A DNA stretch of 5,997 nucleotides, taken from Thiomicrospira sp. UBA5634 (GTDB taxonomy: Bacteria > Pseudomonadota > Gammaproteobacteria > Thiomicrospirales > Thiomicrospiraceae). The translations under genes and the position numbers were made by a program. The notes under the pieces are model-generated. The model was not told where the DNA came from. It saw only the letters and a program-made list of their open reading frames with translations, and did not search any database. Location of the stretch: the NCBI GenBank assembly GCA_002421475.1, contig DIJW01000135.1, positions 1 through 5,997 of the forward strand. The letters run 5' to 3'. This document shows, in pieces, positions 1-5,104 of this stretch; within the stretch, counting starts at the first letter, position 1, and each line of letters starts with the position of its first letter.

Positions 1-49
1 TCACTTCATTACCGCTTTTTTCTCCCTCACAACCCGTGGTTGCGAAGTG
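1..49 (-). other. Predicted 5' leader of an rRNA operon transcript (partial)
   Basis: This is the stretch downstream of the rRNA-type promoter, read leftwards from a start site predicted near 48-50. It contains no coding signal. A short hairpin is visible at 30-42 (CAACC, 3-nt loop, GGTTG). TCACTTC at 1-7 is also the exact reverse complement of GAAGTGA at 44-50, so the first bases of the transcript could pair with a segment about 40 nt downstream. Pre-16S leaders typically carry such structures together with a boxA antitermination site. No convincing boxA is seen here, but the leader would continue beyond the window. That a 16S gene follows is inferred from the promoter type and from the tyrS neighbour, and is not visible. 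Confidence 0.5.
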
Positions 50-55
50 AGGCGT

Positions 56-83
56 ATTCTACAGACTCCTTGATTGCTTGCAA
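56..83 (-). promoter_or_regulatory. rRNA-operon type (stringent) promoter reading left out of the window
   Basis: On the minus strand there is TTGCAA at 83-78 (4 of 6 match to TTGACA), a 16-bp spacer, and TAGAAT at 61-56 (5 of 6 match to TATAAT), followed by a GC-rich ACGCCTC discriminator. The 16-bp spacer, TAGAAT and GC-rich discriminator are typical of gammaproteobacterial rrn P1 promoters, and the wording (AACGCTTG, then TGTAGAAT, then CGCCTC) closely resembles rrn promoters of Pseudomonas as I remember them. The DNA upstream (87-130) is very A/T rich with T runs, as expected of an UP element. Promoters with such discriminators are usually sensitive to ppGpp and initiating NTP levels. A strong tRNA operon is the alternative target. 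Confidence 0.75.
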
Positions 84-114
84 GCGTTTTTTATCAATTT
101 ATGACAGTTTTTTT

Positions 115-129
115 ATAAACTCAGTTTAT
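115..129. repeat. 15-bp inverted repeat upstream of the rRNA-type promoter
   Basis: ATAAACT at 115-121 and AGTTTAT at 123-129 are perfect reverse complements around a single C. The octamer TTTATGAC also occurs twice in direct orientation, at 98-105 and 125-132, the second copy overlapping the right arm. The element lies 32 bp upstream of the -35 hexamer, within the A/T-rich zone where Fis and similar proteins commonly bind in rrn regions. It may be a protein site, a weak hairpin, or a chance result of the A/T richness. Confidence 0.3.
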
Positions 130-147
130 GACCCGATTTACAACAAC

Positions 148-168
148 TTATCCACAGACTTTTTCACA
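148..168 (+). promoter_or_regulatory. DnaA-box-like site with a weaker tandem copy
   Basis: TTATCCACA at 148-156 matches the strict 9-bp DnaA box TTATNCACA exactly. A second site, TTTTTCACA at 160-168, matches 7 of 9 positions of the first copy in the same orientation, with centres 12 bp apart. Both lie between the end of tyrS and the rRNA-type promoter. Nothing else suggests a replication origin (no dnaA, dnaN, gidA or 13-mer array), so this would be an isolated regulatory or titration site if real. The strict match is visible; any function is inferred. Confidence 0.35.
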
Positions 169-177
169 TTAGGCTGC

Positions 178-198
178 AAAAGCGTCCTTTTTTGACGC
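178..198 (-). terminator. Weak intrinsic terminator candidate after tyrS
   Basis: Read on the minus strand, 24 bp beyond the tyrS stop codon, there is a stem GCGTC (198-194), a 7-nt loop AAAAAAG, the complementary GACGC (186-182), and then TTTT (181-178). The stem is only 5 bp and the U tract is short, so it may terminate poorly. Its position fits the end of a pyrD-tyrS transcript and would help to insulate the rRNA promoter downstream. Confidence 0.4.
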
Positions 199-221
199 CA
201 TTAACAGGAATTTAGCAATCG

Positions 222-1412
222 TTATTTAATACTTACCCGTGCAAATTTACGCTTTCCAACTTGAAATACATATTTATCGCAATGACTAATCAGCATTTTA
301 CTGTCTTCAATTTTTTCGCCATTTAATTTAACACCGCCTTGCTGCACCATTCTGTGTGCCTCAGACGTGGTTGCCACCAGGCCTGCCTCTTTTAATAAAT
401 TCGCTAATGGCATTTCACCCTCAAATACGAACTCGGGCATTTCATCAGGAATGGCATTTTTAGAAAAGCGGGTTTCAAAATCTTGCAATGCCGCTTGCGC
501 GGCTTCAGCAGAATGAAAACGTGCAACCAACTCCATCGCCAATTTCACTTTTATATTGCGTGGGTTTTCGCCCTGCTCGACTGCTTGCTTATATTGCGCA
601 ATCGTTTGCAGACTTTCAAAACTCAATAACTCATAGTAACGCCACATAAGGTTGTCCGACACGGACATGACTTTGCCGAACATATCATTCGGCGCATCTT
701 TAATACCTATATAGTTATTAAGTGACTTGGACATTTTTTGCACGCCATCCAAGCCTTCAAGGATGGGCATGGTGAGGGTCACCTGTGGTTTTTTGCCGTA
801 ATGCTGTTGTAACTGACGTCCCATCAACAAGTTGAACTTTTGATCGGTGCCACCCAATTCAATATCGGCATTCATGACAATCGAGTCATAACCCTGCACC
901 AACGGATACAAAAACTCATGCAACGCAATCGGCGTGCCCGAGCGGTAACGCTCTTCGAAGTCATTACGTTCCAACATACGCGCCACCGTTGACGAAGCAG
1001 CCAATTTAATCATATCTGCAGCAGTGACGGCATTAAACCAAGCCGAGTTAAATACCACTTTCGTCTTAACCGGATCGAGAATCTTAAACACTTGCTCTTG
1101 ATAGGTTTTGGCATTTTCAGCAATCGCCTCCGGCGATAACGGTGGACGCGTGGCGCTCTTGCCGGTCGGATCACCGATCATGGCAGTGAAGTCGCCAATT
1201 AAGAAATGGATTTCATGCCCCAAATCTTGCAACTGCTTTAACTTATTAATTAAAACGGTGTGTCCAAGGTGTAGATCAGGAGCCGTCGGATCAAAACCGG
1301 CCTTCACAATGAGTGGACGGTTTTGCTTTAATTTTTCTACCAACTCGGCTTCGACCAAAATTTCTTCTGCACCACGCTTAATAATGGCTAACTGTTCATC
1401 AATGCTTAACAT
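222..1412 (-). CDS. tyrS: Tyrosyl-tRNA synthetase (TyrZ/KMSKS type)
   Basis: This cytoplasmic class I aminoacyl-tRNA synthetase activates tyrosine with ATP and charges tRNA-Tyr. The 396-residue protein has the HIGH-box variant HLGH at 48-51 in the Rossmann catalytic domain, the tyrosine-pocket segment VQGYDS at 172-177, GTDQKFN at 188-194, and KMSKS at 226-230. An S4-type RNA-binding domain occupies about residues 335-395. An intact KMSKS, where E. coli TyrS has KFGKT, places it with the TyrZ-like subgroup, and the length suits that group. The ATG at 1412 has a modest purine-rich Shine-Dalgarno stretch (GAGAG) about 5 nt upstream. It lies 20 bp after pyrD on the same strand, so co-transcription is likely. 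Downstream is an rRNA-type promoter, recalling the tyrZ-rrn linkage of Pseudomonas. No T-box leader is visible. Confidence 0.97.
   Translation of the reverse strand: MLSIDEQLAIIKRGAEEILVEAELVEKLKQNRPLIVKAGFDPTAPDLHLGHTVLINKLKQLQDLGHEIHFLIGDFTAMIGDPTGKSATRPPLSPEAIAENAKTYQEQVFKILDPVKTKVVFNSAWFNAVTAADMIKLAASSTVARMLERNDFEERYRSGTPIALHEFLYPLVQGYDSIVMNADIELGGTDQKFNLLMGRQLQQHYGKKPQVTLTMPILEGLDGVQKMSKSLNNYIGIKDAPNDMFGKVMSVSDNLMWRYYELLSFESLQTIAQYKQAVEQGENPRNIKVKLAMELVARFHSAEAAQAALQDFETRFSKNAIPDEMPEFVFEGEMPLANLLKEAGLVATTSEAHRMVQQGGVKLNGEKIEDSKMLISHCDKYVFQVGKRKFARVSIK
374..385. repeat. Partial copy (12 of 16 bp) of the GGCCT-centred palindrome
   Basis: CCACCAGGCCTG here is identical to the first 12 bases of the 16-bp palindrome found at 2876-2891 and 3713-3728. 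It lies inside tyrS and encodes the residues around Gly-Leu-Val at 344-346 at the start of the S4 domain. The right arm is incomplete, so it may simply result from coding for a Gly-Leu-Val stretch with common codons. Confidence 0.3.
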
Positions 1413-1432
1413 CTTTACTCTCTATTGTTTTT

Positions 1433-2380
1433 TTACCCGCACAATACGGTATCGGTATTTAATTCAAGTTTTCCGGTTAATTGACTCACCGAGTTCAAAC
1501 CACGCTTTTCAAGATAACGCGCTATGCCTTTATTCATTTTTTTGATCAACAACGGATCTTTGGCCAATGCCGTGCCAACCACGACCATTGAAGCACCCGC
1601 CAGGAAAAACTCAATCGCATCTTCGGCACAACTGATACCGCCTAGACCGATAATCGGAACGTTATGTTGCTTTGCAACCTGATAAACCTGATGCACCCGC
1701 AACAAGGCCACGGGTTTAATTGCCGGCCCAGACAAGCCGCCTTGGTTATTGCCCAAATCCGGTCGCCAACTGTCAATATTAATCGACATCCCCATTAAGG
1801 TATTAATTGCCGACAACGCATCCGCACCAGCATCAATAACGCGTCGTGCGCCTTCTGCAATATCGGTTTGATTCGGTGACAATTTAACAATCAAGGGTTT
1901 GGTAGTATTGGCGCGACAGGCCTCCACCACTTTCGCCGCCATATCAGGATCGTTACCAAAGGCCGCGCCGCCTTTTTTAACATTCGGACAAGAGATATTA
2001 ATCTCTAATGCTGACAATTGTGTGTCGTCAAAGCGTTTACACACCTCAGCATATTCTTCAATGGAAGAGCCAGATACATTCGCAATGTAACGTGTGGCTG
2101 AATAATCCAGTTGCGTCAACAACTGCTTTACCACATAATCCACTCCTGGATTTTGCAGCCCGATAGAATTGAGCAGACCGTTTGGTGTTTCCCAAACCCG
2201 ATCTGGCTTATTGCCTAACTTTGGCTCAAGAGTGGTGCCTTTTAAGAAAACGGCACCGACATCACGGTTGCTAAAACCAGATACTGCTTGGTATTCCAAA
2301 CCATAACCTGCATTGCCTGAAGCCATGGCGACCGGCGAGGCACAGTGAATACCACAAATATTAACGGATAAATCTACCAC
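1433..2380 (-). CDS. pyrD: Dihydroorotate dehydrogenase, class 1B-like catalytic subunit
   Basis: This FMN enzyme oxidises dihydroorotate to orotate, the fourth step of UMP synthesis. With the chosen start it has 315 residues, close to Lactococcus PyrDB (about 311). Visible landmarks are LKGTT at 46-50, GLLNSIGLQNPG at 68-79, the active-site loop NISCPNVKKGG at 128-138 with catalytic Cys131, KLSPN at 166-170, NTLMG at 193-197, and the FMN-phosphate region GLGGIS at 245-250 plus VGTA at 268-271. A catalytic cysteine with the KKGG...FG context indicates class 1B rather than serine-based class 2. Class 1B enzymes normally pair with the iron-sulfur/FAD subunit PyrK, which is not in this window. 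The frame stays open to an ATG at 2467, but those extra 29 residues are unlike the family and would overlap trmL by 71 bp. GTG at 2380, with GGTGAG just upstream, is preferred. tyrS follows 20 bp downstream. Confidence 0.93.
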   Translation of the reverse strand: MVDLSVNICGIHCASPVAMASGNAGYGLEYQAVSGFSNRDVGAVFLKGTTLEPKLGNKPDRVWETPNGLLNSIGLQNPGVDYVVKQLLTQLDYSATRYIANVSGSSIEEYAEVCKRFDDTQLSALEINISCPNVKKGGAAFGNDPDMAAKVVEACRANTTKPLIVKLSPNQTDIAEGARRVIDAGADALSAINTLMGMSINIDSWRPDLGNNQGGLSGPAIKPVALLRVHQVYQVAKQHNVPIIGLGGISCAEDAIEFFLAGASMVVVGTALAKDPLLIKKMNKGIARYLEKRGLNSVSQLTGKLELNTDTVLCG

Positions 2381-2396
2381 GATCTCACCATACCTT

Positions 2397-2861
2397 ATGT
2401 TACATATAATTTTATACGAGCCTGAAATACCGCAAAACACCGGTGCTTTGATTAGATTGAGCGCCAATATGGGCGCGCATTTACATCTTATTCACCCTTT
2501 CGCATTTGACTTAAGTGAAAAACGCGTGCGCCGTGCCGGTTTGGATTATCACGAACTCGCGAATGTATTTGAGCACACCAATTTACAAGCTTGCCTTGAA
2601 AGTGTAAAGCCCGCGCGGCTATTTGCTCTCACCACTAAGGGCAGTCGCCCTTATAGCGAACCGGAGTTTAAAGATGGTGATGCATTTTTGTTTGGACCGG
2701 AGAGTCGTGGTTTACCAGCAGAAGTTCTCACGACGATTTCCGCTGAGCAGCGTTTACGCATTCCAATGAAGGCGGATGCTCGCAGTATGAACTTGGCGAA
2801 TGCCGTCTCAGTCATGGCTTACGAAGCTTGGCGTCAACTGGGCTTTAAACCCTTAAACTAA
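2397..2861 (+). CDS. trmL: tRNA (cytidine/uridine-2'-O-)-methyltransferase TrmL
   Basis: This SPOUT-class enzyme uses S-adenosylmethionine to 2'-O-methylate the wobble nucleotide 34 of tRNA-Leu isoacceptors; it is homologous to E. coli TrmL (YibK) along its length. The 154-residue protein shows IPQNTG at 11-16, RRAGLDYHE at 45-53, ALTTKG at 77-82, FGPESRGLP at 99-107, and the trefoil-knot motif IPMKADARSMNLANAVSV at 122-139, with the conserved YEAW at 142-145. The N-terminus MLHIILYEPEIP matches the family start, so ATG 2397 is secure even though no Shine-Dalgarno sequence is visible upstream (CTCACCATACCTT). Its start lies 16 bp from that of divergent pyrD, and its end is 30 bp from the gpsA stop on the opposite strand. 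In E. coli trmL also converges on this operon, but there cysE lies between it and gpsA. Confidence 0.96.
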   Translation: MLHIILYEPEIPQNTGALIRLSANMGAHLHLIHPFAFDLSEKRVRRAGLDYHELANVFEHTNLQACLESVKPARLFALTTKGSRPYSEPEFKDGDAFLFGPESRGLPAEVLTTISAEQRLRIPMKADARSMNLANAVSVMAYEAWRQLGFKPLN

Positions 2862-2875
2862 GTCGACCATAATCC

Positions 2876-2891
2876 CCACCAGGCCTGGTGG
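2876..2891. repeat. Perfect 16-bp palindrome between gpsA and trmL
   Basis: CCACCAGGCCTGGTGG is fully self-complementary and fills more than half of the 30-bp gap between the trmL stop (2859-2861) and the gpsA stop (2892-2894). It directly abuts the gpsA stop codon. As RNA it could fold as a 6-bp stem with a GGCC tetraloop from either strand. No U tract follows in either direction, so it is a poor intrinsic terminator. It may act as a 3'-end stabilising hairpin, as a REP-like element, or as a DNA-binding site. The same 16 bases, plus the next T, recur at 3713-3728. A second CAGGCCT lies at 2893-2899, overlapping the gpsA stop. Confidence 0.7.
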
Positions 2892-3893
2892 TCAGGCCTC
2901 AGATTTAGACGCGCGCGCCAATAGTTGCTGCACCGCCTGCTTGGGCGTAATCTGCTGCATCACCAACTGGTAAACCTGCTCCATTATTGGCAAATCTAAA
3001 CCTTTTTCATCGGCCAAAAATTTCACTATTTTAACGGCTTTGACACCTTCTACCACTTGACCAATTTCTTGTTGCACTTCAAGCGCTGTTTTTCCCGACT
3101 GCGCTAAACGCAAGCCAAATCGACGATTACGCGATAAATTATCAGTGCAGGTCAATACCAAATCACCCAAACCGGCCAACCCCATCAAAGTCTCAGCTTG
3201 TGCATTATAAAGCGTTGCAAAACGCATCATTTCAACCATGCCACGCGAAATTAGCGCCGCACGAGCGTTGGCGCCTAACTGCAACCCATCGCTGACTCCG
3301 GTTGCAATCGCCATAATATTTTTATACGCCCCGCCAACCTCAACACCGGCCATGTCAGATTGAGTGTAAATTCTGAACGCATCTGCATGAAAAGCATCTG
3401 CCCAAAACTGGGCTTGCTCAGCTTGATTTGATGCACTCACCATCGCCGTAGGCAAACCACGCGCCACCTCATCCGCAAAGGTCGGGCCTGACAATACCGC
3501 CATCGGCGTATCAGCACCTAATTCATCCATCACAACTTGATGCAGCAAGCGATGTCCAACTGGCTCAAACCCTTTTGTTGCCCAAGCTAAATAACGTGGT
3601 GCACCTTTTAAAACGCTAGCAACCTGCTTTAATACTGCTGAAAACGCATCACTCGGCACAACCAACAGTACCGCCTCGCAATTAGTCAGTACAGTTGGCA
3701 TATCATGCGTTACCACCAGGCCTGGTGGTAACGCAATACCTGGTAAATAACGCTGATTTTCACCTTGTAGCTGAATTTGTTCCGCATGGGTTGCGCTGTG
3801 TGCCCACAAACGCGTTTGATGTCCCGTTTTTGCTAGGTGAATAGCTAGCGCACTACCCCAAGCACCCGCACCTAAGACAGCTATATTTGCCAT
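2892..3893 (-). CDS. gpsA: Glycerol-3-phosphate dehydrogenase [NAD(P)+]
   Basis: This cytoplasmic enzyme reduces dihydroxyacetone phosphate to sn-glycerol 3-phosphate, the backbone for phospholipid synthesis. The 333-residue protein opens with the dinucleotide-binding loop VLGAGAWGSALA (6-17). It continues with ATKG at 105-108, SGPTFA at 135-140, the helical-domain motif GGAYKN at 187-192 with catalytic Lys191, ANARAALI at 208-215, AGLGDLVLTC at 240-249, and the substrate/cofactor motif SRNRRFG at 254-260. Length and motifs match E. coli GpsA without gaps of note. The ATG at 3893 lies 9 bp after the secB stop; the Shine-Dalgarno sequence is weak (AGGT inside the end of secB), which suggests translational coupling. 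It is the last gene of the operon. Codons 53-63 carry a perfect 30-bp palindrome that keeps the reading frame and the expected residue spacing. Confidence 0.97.
   Translation of the reverse strand: MANIAVLGAGAWGSALAIHLAKTGHQTRLWAHSATHAEQIQLQGENQRYLPGIALPPGLVVTHDMPTVLTNCEAVLLVVPSDAFSAVLKQVASVLKGAPRYLAWATKGFEPVGHRLLHQVVMDELGADTPMAVLSGPTFADEVARGLPTAMVSASNQAEQAQFWADAFHADAFRIYTQSDMAGVEVGGAYKNIMAIATGVSDGLQLGANARAALISRGMVEMMRFATLYNAQAETLMGLAGLGDLVLTCTDNLSRNRRFGLRLAQSGKTALEVQQEIGQVVEGVKAVKIVKFLADEKGLDLPIMEQVYQLVMQQITPKQAVQQLLARASKSEA
3706..3735. repeat. Perfect 30-bp palindrome inside gpsA
   Basis: The half-site TGCGTTACCACCAGG (3706-3720) is followed at once by its exact reverse complement (3721-3735). 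The central 16 bp (3713-3728) are identical to the palindrome at 2876-2891. It encodes the gpsA segment ALPPGLVVT (residues 54-62). In E. coli GpsA the corresponding segment aligns without a gap, so the palindrome appears to have arisen in place rather than by inserting extra codons. It could form a 13-bp RNA hairpin with a GGCC loop, a DNA cruciform, or a strong dimeric protein-binding site. Its role is unknown. Confidence 0.8.
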
Positions 3894-3902
3894 GTTTTAC
3901 TA

Positions 3903-4361
3903 TTAACCTACTTCGCGCTGTGTCGGCTGATCTGCTTTGTTTTGCATGTGATTGGCATACAGCGCGTCAAAATTCACCGGCTCAATTAATAATTGAGGGA
4001 AACCGCCACGCACAACCAAATCAGAAATGGCTTCACGCGCAAACGGAAATAAGGCATTCGGACACTGGCTACCCAACATATAACTTAACTCTGTCGGCTC
4101 AAAACCGGTAAGTACGAAAATACCGGCCTGATCAACTTCACACAAAAACGCCGTTTTGTCAGCCACTTTTACCGTAACCGTAACACGTACCACGACATGA
4201 AAAACAGAGTCTTCAAGACCAGAGCTTTCCACATTCAAATTGACATCCAGTTGCGGTTCAAACTCTTGTGCAAAAATAAACGGTGCGTTCGGCGATTCAA
4301 ACGAGATATTTTTTGTATAAACCTTGCGAATCAAAAACTTTTTTTCGGCTACCTCTGCCAT
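3903..4361 (-). CDS. secB: Protein-export chaperone SecB
   Basis: SecB is a cytosolic homotetrameric chaperone that keeps preproteins unfolded and delivers them to SecA at the Sec translocon. The 152-residue protein aligns well with E. coli SecB (155): YTKNISFESPNAP at 15-27, VVVRVTVTV at 56-64, TAFLCEVDQAGIF at 70-82, CPNALFPFARE at 100-110, and GGFPQL at 119-124 leading to EPVNFDALY at 127-135. The acidic or polar disordered tail after 138 is typical. The ATG at 4361 has a good Shine-Dalgarno sequence (AAGGA, 7-nt spacing) that lies within the last codons of grxC; the gap is 4 bp. SecB is characteristic of Proteobacteria, and the grxC-secB-gpsA order matches E. coli. Confidence 0.98.
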   Translation of the reverse strand: MAEVAEKKFLIRKVYTKNISFESPNAPFIFAQEFEPQLDVNLNVESSGLEDSVFHVVVRVTVTVKVADKTAFLCEVDQAGIFVLTGFEPTELSYMLGSQCPNALFPFAREAISDLVVRGGFPQLLIEPVNFDALYANHMQNKADQPTQREVG

Positions 4362-4365
4362 AACT

Positions 4366-4620
4366 TTATCCTTTCAATAACTCGTCTAGTTCACCGGTTT
4401 TATCTGCGGCGTGTAAATCATCACAACCGCCAACATGGTGCTCACCAATAAAAATTTGCGGAATGGTATGACGCCCGGAACGCGCTTCCATTTGCTGCCA
4501 AAGCGAGCGATCATGCCCAACGTCCAGCAGGGTATAACTTACACCCTTACTATCAAGCAACTTGCGCGCCCGAGTGCAATATGGGCAGCTTTGATTGGCA
4601 TACACAACAACATCAACCAT
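4366..4620 (-). CDS. grxC: Glutaredoxin 3-type dithiol glutaredoxin
   Basis: This small cytoplasmic thiol-disulfide oxidoreductase is reduced by glutathione; typical roles are reduction of protein disulfides, deglutathionylation and electron supply to reductases. The 84-residue protein has the dithiol active site CPYC at 12-15, the cis-proline segment TIPQIFI at 52-58 with Pro54, and the glutathione-binding GGCDDL at 64-69, all hallmarks of Grx3. Length matches E. coli Grx3 (83). A third cysteine, Cys66 in GGCDDL, also occurs in E. coli Grx3. Its ATG lies 6 bp after the rhodanese stop, with AAGTGAG overlapping that stop as a likely ribosome binding site, which suggests coupled translation. 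Confidence 0.97.
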   Translation of the reverse strand: MVDVVVYANQSCPYCTRARKLLDSKGVSYTLLDVGHDRSLWQQMEARSGRHTIPQIFIGEHHVGGCDDLHAADKTGELDELLKG

Positions 4621-4626
4621 ATCGAC

Positions 4627-5067
4627 TCACTTCGCTTTACGGCGTGCCGCTTTGCGCGACTCAGGTTGATTTAACGGCAATCCGGCCATCTTCCACGCCA
4701 GAATACCGCCGCGCAAGTTGTATACTTTTGTGAAGCCATTTTTTACCAGGTTTGACGCTGCACGCGCAGAACGCGCGCCACTTTGACAATAAACCAAAAT
4801 TTCTTGGTCTTTCTGATTAGCCAATTTCGCCAGCAAATCACTTTCCGTCATATTACGCGCATCACCAATAAAACCCGTCTTATATTCCGCCTCGGTGCGC
4901 ACGTCAAACAATTGCGCGCCCTTATTGTAAACACGCGTCGCTTCTTCCGGCGAAAGCTGGGTATAACCTAAAAAACGATCGCCGACATAGCTATACAGCA
5001 ACATCAACACAATAATCGCCAGCGCGATAAAGAGTAAAAACTCTTGCTTCATAAACTCAACAAACAT
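4627..5067 (-). CDS. yibN: Membrane-anchored rhodanese-like sulfurtransferase (YibN type)
   Basis: The protein has 146 residues from the start chosen here. It begins with one hydrophobic segment (about residues 9-28), a likely N-terminal membrane anchor, followed by a single rhodanese domain. Visible rhodanese features are FDVRTEAEY at 54-62 and the active-site loop CQSGARSAR at 94-102 with Cys94, followed by GGILAWKMAGLPL at 120-132. The C-terminal tail is very basic (RKAARRKAK). The complete CxxGxR loop supports real sulfurtransferase chemistry; E. coli YibN, as I recall it, lacks this canonical loop. The substrate is unknown. The start is uncertain: ATG 5067 has AGGA 9 nt upstream and gives an N-terminus like its homologues, but the frame also opens at ATG 5088 (7 extra residues, AGGT upstream) and at 5052. 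It is the first gene of the operon and diverges from gpmI. Confidence 0.9.
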   Translation of the reverse strand: MFVEFMKQEFLLFIALAIIVLMLLYSYVGDRFLGYTQLSPEEATRVYNKGAQLFDVRTEAEYKTGFIGDARNMTESDLLAKLANQKDQEILVYCQSGARSARAASNLVKNGFTKVYNLRGGILAWKMAGLPLNQPESRKAARRKAK

Positions 5068-5104
5068 TCCGTGCCATCCTATAGACATTCGAGCAAACCT
5101 GATG

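Noticed and set aside
148..168. Replication origin suggested by the DnaA boxes
   Set aside because: There are only one strict and one weak box, with no dnaA, dnaN, gidA, GATC cluster or unwinding element. An isolated site is more likely.
1108..1545. Plus-strand open frame of 145 codons opposite tyrS and the end of pyrD
   Set aside because: It is antisense to clearly conserved coding sequence, spans the tyrS/pyrD junction, has no recognisable domain and has a Cys/Ser/Phe-rich composition typical of a shadow frame.
1899..2090. Plus-strand frame of 63 codons opposite pyrD
   Set aside because: It lies wholly antisense to the conserved pyrD active-site region, with no own signal or similarity.
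2381..2467. Upstream extension of the pyrD frame to ATG 2467
   Set aside because: The 29 added residues do not resemble dihydroorotate dehydrogenases and are antisense to the well-conserved start of trmL. GTG 2380 gives the family-length N-terminus.
2876..2891. Reading the gpsA/trmL palindrome as a classical bidirectional intrinsic terminator
   Set aside because: A hairpin is possible from both strands, but no U tract follows on either side, so it is recorded as a repeat of unknown role.
2909..2920. GCGCGC-rich stretch near the end of gpsA
   Set aside because: It is explained by Ala-Arg-Ala codons (LLARAS) in gpsA and does not look like a separate element.
3981..3997. Inverted repeat CTCAATT-AAT-AATTGAG in secB
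   Set aside because: The 7-bp A/T-rich arms lie within conserved secB codons with no repeat elsewhere, so this is probably chance.
3887..4111. Plus-strand frame of 74 codons opposite secB
   Set aside because: Antisense to secB, without recognisable motifs. The frames at 4197-4451, 4435-4674 and 4783-4971 were rejected for the same reason.
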